Assembly (NCBI GenBank): GCA_021018815.1
Contig: JAITYX010000003.1
Coordinates: 14,651,501-14,715,500, forward strand
Origin: Talinum fruticosum
Lineage: Eukaryota > Streptophyta > Magnoliopsida > Caryophyllales > Talinaceae
Direction of reading: 5' to 3'
DNA length: 64,000 nucleotides
The position numbers were made by a program, and so were the translations under genes. Below the pieces are notes generated by a model. It did no database searches and was not told the origin of the DNA. It worked only from the letters and a program-made list of their open reading frames with translations. Below are positions 1-9,515 of this stretch, piece after piece. How positions within the stretch are numbered: position 1 is the first letter of the stretch; the number at the start of each line of letters is the position of its first letter.

Positions 1-901
1 TACAACAATCATTTCATTTCTAATTTCACACAAGTAACCACTATTTATTAATAATTTGTGAAATGTTCAATAAATTTATAAATAAACCACAAACAATTGC
101 ACATATATAAATCACAAATAACATTTACTTCAACTTCAACCTCACATACGTTAAACAACACAACATCTATACATAAATAACACAATTGCACATTTTTCTT
201 TTCAAATTCATTTACAAACAACATTAATTTGCAACAAATTATATAAAATCATCAATTTGAAGTTAAATTATTAAAAACCCTAAATCTAATAACAATCAAG
301 AAAACAATACCTTCAAACTAGGCGGTGGCGGCAGGACGGGCAGCGGTGACGATGACGGCGACGGTGACCTCCTCCAGACGGCAACAATGGTGGCCCAAAG
401 GGCGAGAGCAATGAAGAAGAACTCACTCGTCTTTGGATTTCGGGTTCCTCGGGCGGCGGATGGAAGCGGGAGTGGCCGGAGACTCTCGCTCACAAAATCG
501 CTCACAAAATCACTCGCACTCCTCTCTCTCATCGCTTTCGGGTTCTTCGATCGGCCGAAAGGCCGGATCTGAATTATATTCATCGACAATGACGGAATGT
601 TCCGTCGTTATCGACTAAATTAATTTAATTATACTTTCTTTTGTTTTTCCTAGATCTAAAAATTCTAAATACCCCAGCTACGGCTTAGCGACGGAATATT
701 CCGTCGCTAATTCGCTCGATGATAGAATAACGACGGATATTTCCGTCGCTAATTCCAAATTAGCGACGGATATCTTTTCCATCACTAATTCCGTCATCTG
801 TCGACACGATTCATTGGTTTTTATCGGTTTCCGTCGTTGATTTCATCAGTTGTTTAGCGACGAAACTGTATCCGTCGCTAATTAACAATTTTGTAGTAGT
901 G
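1..901 (-). mobile_element. CACTA transposon, 5' terminal region (copy A, cut by window start)
   Basis: Read on the minus strand, the element starts at 901 with CACTACTACAAAATTG, a typical CACTA terminal inverted repeat. A dense set of subterminal TCCGTCGC/GCGACGGA repeats follows (about 590-880), then a GC-rich leader (about 310-570), then A+T-rich sequence down to base 1. The copy at 54858-55759 continues into a transposase ORF that starts at 54574, so this is the promoter and leader end of the element. The rest lies left of the window. Open frames in the GC-rich leader are not conserved proteins. Confidence 0.85.
590..882. repeat. CACTA subterminal repeat cluster (copy A)
   Basis: About nine copies of an 8-9 bp TCCGTCGC/GCGACGGA motif occur in both orientations. 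Positions 685-710 form a perfect 26-bp palindrome centred on AATATT. Positions 742-770 form an inverted pair with 12-bp arms and a 5-nt loop. In En/Spm elements such subterminal repeats bind the TNPA protein; that role here is inferred. Confidence 0.8.
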
Positions 902-3154
902 GTTGTCGATATTTAGGATTGTGTTTCGTGGGATGATCGTTTTGAGGATAAACTTTGGATATTATTAAGCCATGATGGCCATGATCACCCACATGTTTAT
1001 ATTCTTGTTTTTTTTCCTTTTATTTTTAGTAGTGTTTTTATTTATAATTGAGTCTATTTTGTTGGTGTGGTTGCTCCTTGGCTCCCAATGAGTACATTGT
1101 GAGATCTAGGTGTAGGGGAGGAGAAGTCATGCTTCAATATTTTGAAAAAGAAAAAAAAGAGAAAAATTTTTAAAATTGCAAAAACATTTTTGATTTTTAA
1201 AAATTATTGTTGGGGAGTTTGTGGCATTTTGATGAATTTTGACCCCTTGTTACTTGGCTATTAATTTGTATATATTTATGATGTATATAATAGACATTGA
1301 TCGAAAATATGTCATTCTATGTCCCTTTTGAATCCCGACATTCAATTATTGAGATAATTTGACTTTAGTAGAGGAACATGTGAGATTTTAAGCCTTATAG
1401 AGTAATTCATTAATTTTAGTATCATATTTTATTTCATGTGTGACTCTTCCTGGTCCATTTCCTCTAGAACTAGCTTTGTCTCTATTTGAGATCACATTTG
1501 GATTTTGCATTATGTAATATGATAGAGGCATTTATTTATTTGTGTTTCAGACTACATGAGGCGAAAGCCACCCTATTATATATATCCTTTTTGCTAGCCC
1601 TTTGAGCTTTAACCTATTCTTTGTTATACCTACATCCACTTTTCCCTTAGCCCATATATATTTCCTATACCTAAGCCAAGTCCAAGTAGAGTAACACTTC
1701 TTGAGATAGGTAGTTTTGAGTTGTATATAAATGATGTTGTGTTTATTTACGTGGTTGGAAAATGAGGATTTATATTAATGGAAAGTTAGATGTATCCCCT
1801 AGAGGTTGATAGACCATTTGGAGTTGAGTTATGTTCATGATTCCCATGCCAATACTATTTGTTAAAAAAAAAACAAAGAAATAAAATTTAAAAAAATGAA
1901 AAAAATGAAAAAAAGAGAAAAATCGCAAAAAATGAAAAAAAAGAATAAGTGATTGGCATGAGGAAAATTCACAAAAATTATGCTCATTCCTTAGGTTCTC
2001 TTGGGTTTGTTTGTACTTGAAAAGGTGAATTGAGAAAGTAGTTTTAAGTCATATTTGGAAGTGTTTTTTGCTCCTTAATCATTAGGCCTTAGTAATTTAG
2101 CTCCACATTTCCTAAATTGATTCCCTTTCTAACCTATGAACCATAGCCAAATTACAACCCCTTAAAAGTCCTCTTGATTGCATTTGCATTTTTCCTACAT
2201 AGTGGTGGAGAATTGAGAGCATGACCAAGCCTATGGTAGGGTGCGCTATTGGAATGAGTTTTGAGTGAACCCTCACTATATTTTCTAAACACATGAGTGA
2301 GAGTGATCCACATTACCCTAAAGTGAGGTTTTACCAATCTATCTTACTCATTATTTACTGTTTGGGGTGAAAAATTGGTATGTGGATGTTATTAATAGAG
2401 GATCAAGTGTCTTGACGTGTGCATTGTCTTTATATCCATGTTAATATCCGATGTATGGGGTGATATGGTTGATTAGAATGTGTACAATTCCTTCCCACTT
2501 TGTATATATGTTTGCAAAAATTTTCGATAAACCAAAAAGATTTTCTATTTTCTCTCTCTTTTTTTTCTTTTCCAAGATTTTGTGGGTATATCTTCTACAA
2601 CCCTCACGAGACCTCACTCGTCCACTTGGGCTACCAAGGGGTTTAAAGGGCTTGTTGCACGTGTTAAGTGCAATCGCGATTCTTGCGAAAGTGAGTTAGG
2701 TTTTATTTATTTTAGTTTTGCTCGAGGACGAGGAAAAGCTAGGTATGGGGGTATATGTTTAGTCTAAATATTACGTTATTTATACCCTTATTTACTTAGT
2801 TTTTGACTTATGAAATAATATAATTCTAGGATTTTTACTTGTGTTTTCTTACTTTTGTAAGTAATAATAAAATCGAGGCAATAACAAAACGTTTGAGCCA
2901 AAAAGGAAGCAAAAGGATGAAGATAATGGTGTGCACGAGGAGCGGTGCGACTTACGCACACTTCGCACAACTGTGCGGAAGTCGCACAAGTACCGAGTGC
3001 AGGACCTGCAGTACCCCTTAAGTTTACCACTCCTAATATCAAGGTTCAATGTTCCGAGAATCCTCATCACCATGTTCCTAACTTCTTAGGACTAATTACT
3101 CTTAAGAACATTCTAGAAGACACTTACCACATCATCTTCCCATGGAATTTTGAT
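902..3154 (+). mobile_element. Ty3/gypsy 3'-end-like non-coding region (copy A)
   Basis: No coding region is visible. The stretch has a run of A-rich sequence (1863-1950). Near 2720-2756 it has CTCGAGGACGAG followed by GGTATGGGGGTAT. This resembles the non-coding 3' region of plant Tat/Athila gypsy elements, where a 'gctcgaggacgagcaaaagctaagtgtggggg'-like signal holds the polypurine tract before the 3' LTR. The LTR would then begin near 2756 (TGTTTAGTC), but its end is not identifiable because a CACTA-like element lies at 3155. Assignment rests on this motif and on the A-rich context only. Confidence 0.4.
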
Positions 3155-3794
3155 ACGACTATTACGAAGTACTTTTAACTACGGTTAAAAAGGACCTTTA
3201 ATGACGGTTAACACGCATCGTGAATGTGGGCGTGTTTATATGTACCACCTTTGGTCACGATTCAAAAACCGTAGTCAAAGAAGATCGATGACGACGGTTC
3301 TTTTTGCGGAATCATAGTGATAGCTAGCCTATTACTATGGTTATGTGGAAAGAACCATCATCATAGCCACCATTATTTTTAAAAAAATACTCGAGAGAGG
3401 GAGAGAATACATCCACATAGAGAATACATCGAAATTTATTGTATTTACATAACAAATTAAAGTTGTCGAGAGATAAACAAAATCATAAGTAAACCAATAA
3501 AAGTCTCAAACATCCAAAATCGTCTTCCGCAATTCGACCACAAAAAAAAAACTACATTAAATCAAACAATTTAAACACTGTCTCCAACCACAAAAAATTT
3601 AAGAAAATTTAATAAATACCCTCGAGTCGTCCCTGCAATTCTTCGAGCGGTTCATCCTCAAACTCGAACCACTACACCCCATTACATCTGAAAATTGAAT
3701 TAAAAAACAAGCCTACAACTCGTCGGTGAAATCATATTAGGCAAAACGAAAGAGGAAGACTTTCGACGAGGAAATTCAGATCGAAGGTGAAGAG

Positions 3795-3829
<35 letters not shown>

Positions 3830-3986
3830 ATGAGAGAGAAGAGTTCTGAAGGCGTCGAAGTCGAACAAGTGCACCGCATTCAGATCTGAAAATTGAATTA
3901 AGAAACAAGCCTACAACTATTAGTGAAATTAGATTAGGGAAAACGAAAGAAGAAGATCTTTCGGTGAGAATATTCAGATCTTAAAG

Positions 3987-4023
<37 letters not shown>

Positions 4024-4631
4024 GTACCGAAGTCATCGAAGTCATCCATGGTCGGTGAAGACTACCTAAAGGAGGACAGAGAAAAGGCGAAGGCCACAAT
4101 TAACACGAAAGAGGAGGATGAGGGAGTTATCGGTGCCGATGGAGTCATATATGGTCGAGTGAGGAAGGAGAGAGGAGAAAGAGAGCAGGGGGTGGAGTCC
4201 TTGCAGATCGGGAATTTGGGGGAAGAAGAAGGAGCGAGAGAGAGAGATAAGTGGGATGAGAGAGAGAGAGGGGGTTTAGTCCTTGCAGATCGGGAAATTG
4301 GGGGAAGATGAAGGAGTAGAGAGAGATAAGTGGGATGAGAGAGACAGAGGGGGTTAGAAAATATTCGGATATAAGGGGCCACGAGAGAGTGAATGCCGAA
4401 CAGTTGTCATAGATCCGGTTTGAGATATCTATGATGACATTTCAACTAATGAACCGTCGTTAAAATGTAATCATCAACCCTTTAATGACGGTTCATTTTA
4501 TTGATCTGTCGTCATAGGTACATTAATAATCATTCTTTTTACAAAAATGCCACCAGTCCATTTTTCATAACGATTTGTCCTTTTAACCGTCATTAAAGAC
4601 CTGTCATTAAAAGTGTTTTTCTATAGTAGTG
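3155..4631. mobile_element. Non-autonomous CACTA-like element (copy A)
   Basis: The right end reads, on the minus strand, CACTACTATAGAAAAACAC, a CACTA-type terminus. The left end near 3155 (CGACTATTACGAAGTACTTTTAA) is a degenerate match to it. Both ends carry inverted subterminal motifs of the type AATGACGGTT and ACGGTTAAAA (about 3180-3215 and 4480-4610). About 1.48 kb long, it has no transposase; the interior is GA-rich low-complexity sequence. The motif differs from that of the larger CACTA element at 1-901, so it is a separate family. A 3-bp target duplication could not be settled. Confidence 0.6.
3688..4021 (+). repeat. Direct ~200-bp duplication ending in (GA)n, copy A
   Basis: Two similar units, from about 3688 and 3889, each read TGAATTAA(A/G)AAACAAGCCTAC, then a GAAGA-rich stretch, then a run of GA dinucleotides. 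The GA runs differ in length between copy A and copy B (about 58650-58900), while the rest is nearly identical. Confidence 0.7.
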
Positions 4632-4654
4632 TACCGACGTAATAAAGTGGTATA

Positions 4655-5410
4655 ATGTCTGTTGACCCACACAAGGTCACCAATTGGACCGATCCGTGTA
4701 AGGAGTTCTTACACCAATACTCTTATAACACTAATCTACCTGTCACACTTAGAGAGTAGGAGTTGATCAAGTAAGGTGAAAAAGAGAGCTTCACAAACTT
4801 TCTCATCGAGATGGTAGACCGACCATTCAAGAAGGACGATGTGCGGATCATCGTGAAGAACCTTCAGCCTGCCTACAATCAACATCTTAAATTCTTGCCT
4901 TTTATGAGTTTGTCAACCCTTAGAGATGTTGGCATGCCGATAGAAGAGGAGCTGCCTACCACGAGCACAAAAGTTGTGATGAGGTATAGAGGAAATTATC
5001 AGCCTAAAGATAAGAAAACCTCCGAGTCAAGGAAATACTAGTAGGGGTGCGAGATGTCAATGCCCACAATAGGTATAATGACTACACTCTAATCGATACC
5101 ACATATGCTCAAGCCCTTGACCACCTATTGGCTAAAGGGAAGATAGAATTTCCACCCATTAGAGCACAATCGAAACCGCAAAATAGTCTAAAAGCCGGGA
5201 CACAGGAAAATTCCGCAAATACCATCGTGCACGGGGACATGACACCAAGCAATGCTTGGACGTTCAAGAACAAACTGGAGAGTATGTTCTGTAATGGTCA
5301 ACTCGCCTATTCCTTAGGCCGCCCGAAACAAAATAATCACAAAAATCCTTTCAGCGATATCTTAGCTATTTTCTCTAAATCCCGAGTTGCGATTATATCT
5401 CTTGATTGAC
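4655..5410 (+). pseudogene. Ty3/gypsy gag fragment (copy A)
   Basis: The reading frame from the ATG at 4655 has the order typical of plant Tat/Ogre gag. First comes a tryptophan-containing capsid segment ending in 'FLHQYSYNT'. Then come the 'ESFTNFL..MVDRPFKKDDV' block and 'VKNLQPAYNQHLKFLP', and later 'YTLIDTTYAQALD.LLAKGKIEFPPIRA', which matches the conserved C-terminal gag block. Gag would form the particle that packages the RNA. In-frame TAG and TAA codons lie between 4655 and 4811. Relative to copy B there are extra bases near 5024 and 5050 that break the frame. The zinc knuckle and protease are not recognisable downstream, so the fragment is dead. Confidence 0.7.
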
Positions 5411-6899
5411 AGCATGAGTATGAATCCCGGAGCTGCCAAGAAAACCTCCCGGAGGAGGGGAGCTAAAATGCGATCCTACAAGATTACAAGAGCAATTAGC
5501 ACACATACTAAGAGATCATAGGTTAGCACTTTCACTAACTAGACTCACCCGAAATGATCGGAATGCTCGACCGATAAATAAGTCCTTGAATGCTCAAAAG
5601 GTAAACTCTAATCCAATAGACATCTTCCGAGATTGCTCCCGATCATACTACAATTTCATCATGCTAAGAAGGGCATTTTAGGTCCTATTCGAAGTTACAT
5701 GAAAAACAGAATCTATTTATGTTTATGTTCGTTTATGTTCTTTTATGTTCGTTTATGCTTTTTATGTTCGTTTATGTTATTTTATGTTCTTTTATGTTCG
5801 TTTGTGTTCTTTTATGTTCATTTATATTCGTTTATGTTCATTCCTTTCTTATTTTAACAACTCATTTATGTTCGTTTATGTTTTTTTCATGTTCGTTTAT
5901 GTTCGTTTATGTTAATTTGTATTCATTTTTGCTCTTTTATGTTCGTTTCTGTTTATGTTTATGTTTATGCGCATTTTGTATGAAAGTTAGAACATGCCTT
6001 TATCATTAAAGTAAAAGTAAAAGAGCATGATACTATTACCCTTTTCCAGTTCTTAAGGAGAGGATGCCCCGGACATTCCGATTCAGGAAGTTCAAGAATT
6101 CTTATAATGCATGAGGGCTCTCTAGGCTGAGACACGTCAACCTGAAGATTTAGGATATGGACATCACCCGGAGAAGTTATAGCGATGAAGTTAATTTCTA
6201 TATCGAAATATAATCACACAAAACAACGAACCGAGACTTACCAACCGGGTCATGATTCATCCCAAATATTGGACATAGGACAAGTCCACATCCAAGAACC
6301 GCACATAAGGGTACTCATTGGTTATTTCTTCATATTTCTCTTGAGTTATTGAGCGGAAGTAAAACATGGTCTGCAGTGAATCTTAGGGAACAAGTATGGC
6401 TACGTATTGTGGTAGATTTGAGGTGTAACGCACTCAACAAGGTACCAACAAAAGCCGAATGGACCCTCAAATATAATTTGTCTCTTTCTCAACTCTCTCG
6501 TAACCCCAAGGCTTAGAGGGAGCTGACTTTGGGTCCAAGGGTAGAAGTTGGCCTGCACACACGGTTCTCGTGTAAAAACAAGGCAAAATTAGCATGATTG
6601 GGCGTCAAAACATGACCGTTCGCCCAACGCCAACCTCACTATGGTCACGCCTATAGGCCCACCATAGACCGTAGGTTGGGCTACAAATTTGAGTTGAAAA
6701 GTCGGAAACTTTTGCGCGATTTTAGTACAAAATTTATGGTACAAAGTTGACATATCGTGGCCACTTTGTTAAGGGTGGACCTCAAGGAGGCAATTCCGGG
6801 CGCTCCGCATTACCGAAGGTGAACTTTAGCCCATGCAACCAAAACTGGACAGGAAGGATGATTCCTTGAACCGGGTGAAAATTTGTGCGAATTTACCTC
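5411..6899. other. No supported gene (copy A)
   Basis: Apart from the tandem array at 5715-5970, no domain is recognised. The equivalent of the 110-codon frame seen at 61058-61390 runs here from 6185 to 6516. It is stopped by a TGA (TTG AGT TAT TGA) where copy B reads TTT AGC, and it is also frameshifted. The rest is unannotatable transposon-like sequence. Confidence 0.5.
5715..5970 (+). repeat. Tandem array of TTTATGTTCG-like 10-11-mers (copy A)
   Basis: About 25 units of a variable (T)TTTATGTTCG(T) motif cover roughly 255 bp. They generate spurious F/Y/V/C-rich open frames in two frames. The array has the same length in copy B (60588-60843), with few substitutions. Confidence 0.9.
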
Positions 6900-7310
6900 A
6901 CAAGTAAGATTCTTATCCACATAAGATAAATATTTTTGAGACTAGGAAGGACGAGCATACCTTCATGACCTTCCACAAACCGCATAAGATCATATTATCT
7001 TCCGAGTCCTCTTCAACTCTTGTGCTCCCCTGCCCGGCATGTAAGCCCCTTATTAGACAACCATATGTGGGGATGCCCCAATTGAGGTCCTTAATTTTAT
7101 CCAAGTCTACCAAATTGAGCAAGTTGTGGACATGCACTTTGGAGCCTTGATAAAAAAAAAAAAATAGTTGTATATAATATGAGGGCAAGAACTATCCTTG
7201 TTGTGGATCATGTTGAGCCCACAACTCAATGTTCTCAAAGGCTTCAAAAAGGATGGTATATTTGAAGTAACCGGGCTTGAGAAAATCAGTTAGCTATGGG
7301 ACCAAAAAGG
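6900..7310 (-). pseudogene. Plant mobile domain (PMD) fragment, copy A
   Basis: On the minus strand the frame reads 'SKVHVHNLLNLVDLDKIKDLN', then WG, then 'CLIRGL' and 'GLWKVMKV'. This is the PMD core pattern (Asp-Leu-Asp-Lys-Ile ... Trp-Gly ... Leu-Ile-Arg). It lines up with the better preserved PMD gene at 38820-40526, which has 'VHVHYLVNRMDLEKIKGLSWG' at the same place. Homology extends upstream to about 7310 ('ILFEAFEN' against 'ILFEVFED'). A GT at the end of the exon and a decayed intron follow in the same position as at 39409. Start and C-terminus are missing. PMD proteins occur as host genes and inside plant transposons; their chemistry is unclear. Confidence 0.65.
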
Positions 7311-9125
7311 TGATGCAAATAGTCGTGGTTTTTATATATAGTCCCGGTCATAAGCCAAAGGTTCCCTCCCAAAACCCAAACCCGTAAGAATGGAAAAATT
7401 GAGAGGAGTAATCCTCACTCTCTTCTCTCCACTCTCAATCACCCCACTCAAAACTCACAACTAAACCCTTTCAAAAACCTCTTTGCAGTTCTTTTTACGT
7501 TGTTTCCATACCGTTACGCTACCGAACACCATACGTGGTTTAAGTCCAACTTGTGGTTTAAGTCCAACTTGTGGGTTAACCCGAGGGCCCTCTCCACCAA
7601 ACTTGAGTTTGTATTTTAATTTTTTTAATTCTTACATTTATTTGTTTCAGTATTGTGGATAAAAGTTGTATTGCTTTATTTTTCCTCTCCGCTCGATGTA
7701 ACTTGTTTTCTATTTTTTGCTTTTTTAATTTCTTTCTTTACCGCTTTGTTTTTACTACTTTTCTTTATTGCTTTCAAGCATGCTTTGATTGTTAATTTCC
7801 GTATTTTATATGCTGGTAGTTTGCTTTATTTAACATAATTTAAACTAACAAGTTGAATTAGTCAAGGTCGTATATTGACGAAGCGGAATGAGGAGCAAAC
7901 CTCCTTTTCGTACCATCGCCCCCAAACACCGAATAATTGGTTTGACCAATAGAGTTTCTTTTAAAAACCTTTTCTAATTTTGAATTTTTCTGTTGAATTC
8001 GGAAAAGTGCTTCGTTTTATTTTTGTTAGTCTTTATGCTTAAAACTTACTAGTAGCTTGCTCGTTTTAACCTTTTTTAAAAATAATTACGTCTCGCCGGT
8101 TCGGTAAAAGTAAAAAATAAGTGGAACATTTTTTATAGCTTTAAGCCATCAGGCTGAGAGTGCTTTAGCAGTCTCGCACAGATGGCTAGTGTAAGAGATT
8201 AGTGAGGACAAGCAAGTGTTGGCCCAAATTGATGTCCGGGCTTAGCTTACGCCCTAGGCAAACTCATTTCCTATTCCAACATCTTTACGGAAAAATAATT
8301 CCTTTTGTATTTGTAATTCGTTTCCATATAAAATAATATTCCGAGACTTCAAAAACTTAATTTTGAAAATAAAATAATTAATACAATCGGCAATCAATTT
8401 TCTCTTAAACCTATTTCAAAATCTAATTCTAAAATCAACTTAATTCTAAAATCAACTTAAACTCCATACTCAGTGGGGAGGCTCCGCCTATTCTGCGGAC
8501 CGCCTCTCTCTCGCGATGAAACGGGGAACAACCCGAGGCGTGTGCCTCGTACGGAGGGAAAAATGGATAATGATGTAAACATTGGAGATGGCATTGGCGA
8601 CCAACGAAGTATGGGAAAGGTGTTGAACTGGTTTGGTGGTCGGTGAGTTGAGCGACGAGGAAATGAGGAACCAATTGAGTGACAAGTGAGAGGAGGATTG
8701 AGTTCAGCGACGGTGAGAGGAGCAATACATTGAGCGATGGGGAGAGGAGCGAGTTGAGCGACGAAAAAGGAGTGGTTGGCTTAACTAGTGTTGTGGTTTC
8801 CAAGAGGCGGGTCACATTGACGGTGAGAGAGACCTAGCCAGACAAAAGAGGAGAAAAGCGTGGCAATCGTGACGGTTGAACCACGAGAAATTTGTGGGTC
8901 GTCCATGAGATGGGCTATAATTTTTTCTAAGGCTACGGTATGGATGCAGCTAGTGGCTAAGGTTTAGGGGTGGTGGCTAGGGCTTTTAGGGTTCTAACGT
9001 GGATAGGGCAGTGGCTCGGGTTTAGGGGCAGTGGCTAGGGTGTTTATGGTGTAAGTTGCTGAAAAAAAAAAAAAAAAAAGTAAGAGACTTGTGAAAGAAG
9101 AAACACATTTTCAGGGGAAGAGGCA
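7311..9125 (+). other. LTR-like promoter and leader region, no gene (copy A)
   Basis: A TATA-like TTTATATATA lies at 7331-7340. A C- and CT-rich leader follows, with an imperfect 18-bp direct repeat (GTGGTTTAAGTCCAACTT) near 7540-7575. This layout resembles the R-U5 part of an LTR, but no TG...CA ends or primer-binding site could be fixed. From 8440 to 8815 there is GAGCGACGA-type low-complexity sequence whose minus-strand open frames are repeat-driven. The stretch 8930-9050 is a degenerate G-rich repeat containing TTTAGGG-like words, followed by an A18 run. Confidence 0.35.
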
Positions 9126-9139
9126 CAAAAACTCGATAT

Positions 9140-9265
9140 CATGTGAGAAATTATGTGATGCAAAAACTCACCCTACTAGAGCCCCTTGCTTTGTACATAT
9201 AGCATGTGAGAAATTATGTGATGCAAAAACTCACCCTACTAGAGCCCCTTGCTTTGTACATATAG
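9140..9265. repeat. Perfect 63-bp tandem duplication
   Basis: Positions 9140-9202 and 9203-9265 appear identical: CATGTGAGAAATTATG ... GTACATATAG, twice. It lies about 15 bp beyond the last base of copy A that can be compared with copy B. Confidence 0.9.
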
Positions 9266-9299
9266 ATTAATAAATGCAGTGTCTGATATAGAAGAAAAT

Positions 9300-9515
9300 T
9301 ACTTTATATTCCTATAATATCTATAATATTATATTATTCTCAAATGTTTCCTATCCTGTCTAATCACTTTCTTCAAGGTTTTCCTTAGTCTTTCTCTACC
9401 CCACTTACAATCTAGATGGAATCCTCTCATATCTCCATAGATGTATTTTTATTCCTTCTCTTGGTATGATGTAACCATCTAAGTCTAATTTCCCTCATTT
9501 TGCACTACTCCAAGT
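9300..9515 (-). pseudogene. LINE (non-LTR retrotransposon) reverse transcriptase C-terminal tail
   Basis: On the minus strand from about 9505 the frame reads 'MREIRLRWLHHTKRRNKN'. After a shift it continues as 'WGRERLRKTLKKVIRQDRKHL'. This matches the conserved tail of plant LINE reverse transcriptases, whose pattern is M-R-E-x-R-L-R-W-x-G-H-V-x-R-R ... R-G-R-G-R-P-K-K-T-W-x-E-V-I-R-x-D. Stops and at least one frameshift lie between the two blocks. Only this short 3' end is present; no endonuclease or catalytic RT motif is seen nearby. Confidence is moderate because the match is short. Confidence 0.5.

Larger units (their letters stand above)
1..9125. repeat. Long duplicated block, copy A
   Basis: This stretch is repeated in the same orientation at 54858-64000. 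The start matches with an offset of 54857 and the last matched bases with an offset of 54876, so net length differs by only about 19 bp over 9.1 kb. In a by-eye comparison of 900-2770 with its partner I counted about 23 differences, roughly 98.8% identity. Both copies run off the window edge (copy A at base 1, copy B at base 64000), so the true extent is unknown. The block contains pieces of several unrelated transposons, so it is a duplicated chromosomal segment and not one mobile element. A tandem unit of about 54.9 kb, a dispersed segmental duplication, or an assembly join of two haplotypes would all look like this. Confidence 0.95.

Noticed and set aside
296..618. Open frames in the CACTA leader (also 55175-55476)
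   Set aside because: They occupy the GC-rich 5' leader between TIR and transposase start and have no domain. Copy A and copy B differ in frame at the minus-strand C-terminus.
4048..4382. Glu/Arg-rich plus-strand frame and its minus-strand shadow (also 58940-59254)
   Set aside because: GA-rich low-complexity interior of a non-autonomous CACTA-like element; disrupted differently in copy B.
5633..6009. Phe/Tyr/Val/Cys-rich frames that look like membrane proteins (also 60506-60882)
   Set aside because: They are translations of the TTTATGTTCG tandem array in two frames.
8435..8815. 126-codon minus-strand frame rich in Ser/Leu (also 63311-63601)
   Set aside because: Generated by GAGCGACGA-type short repeats; copy B shortens it by indels, and there is no conserved motif.
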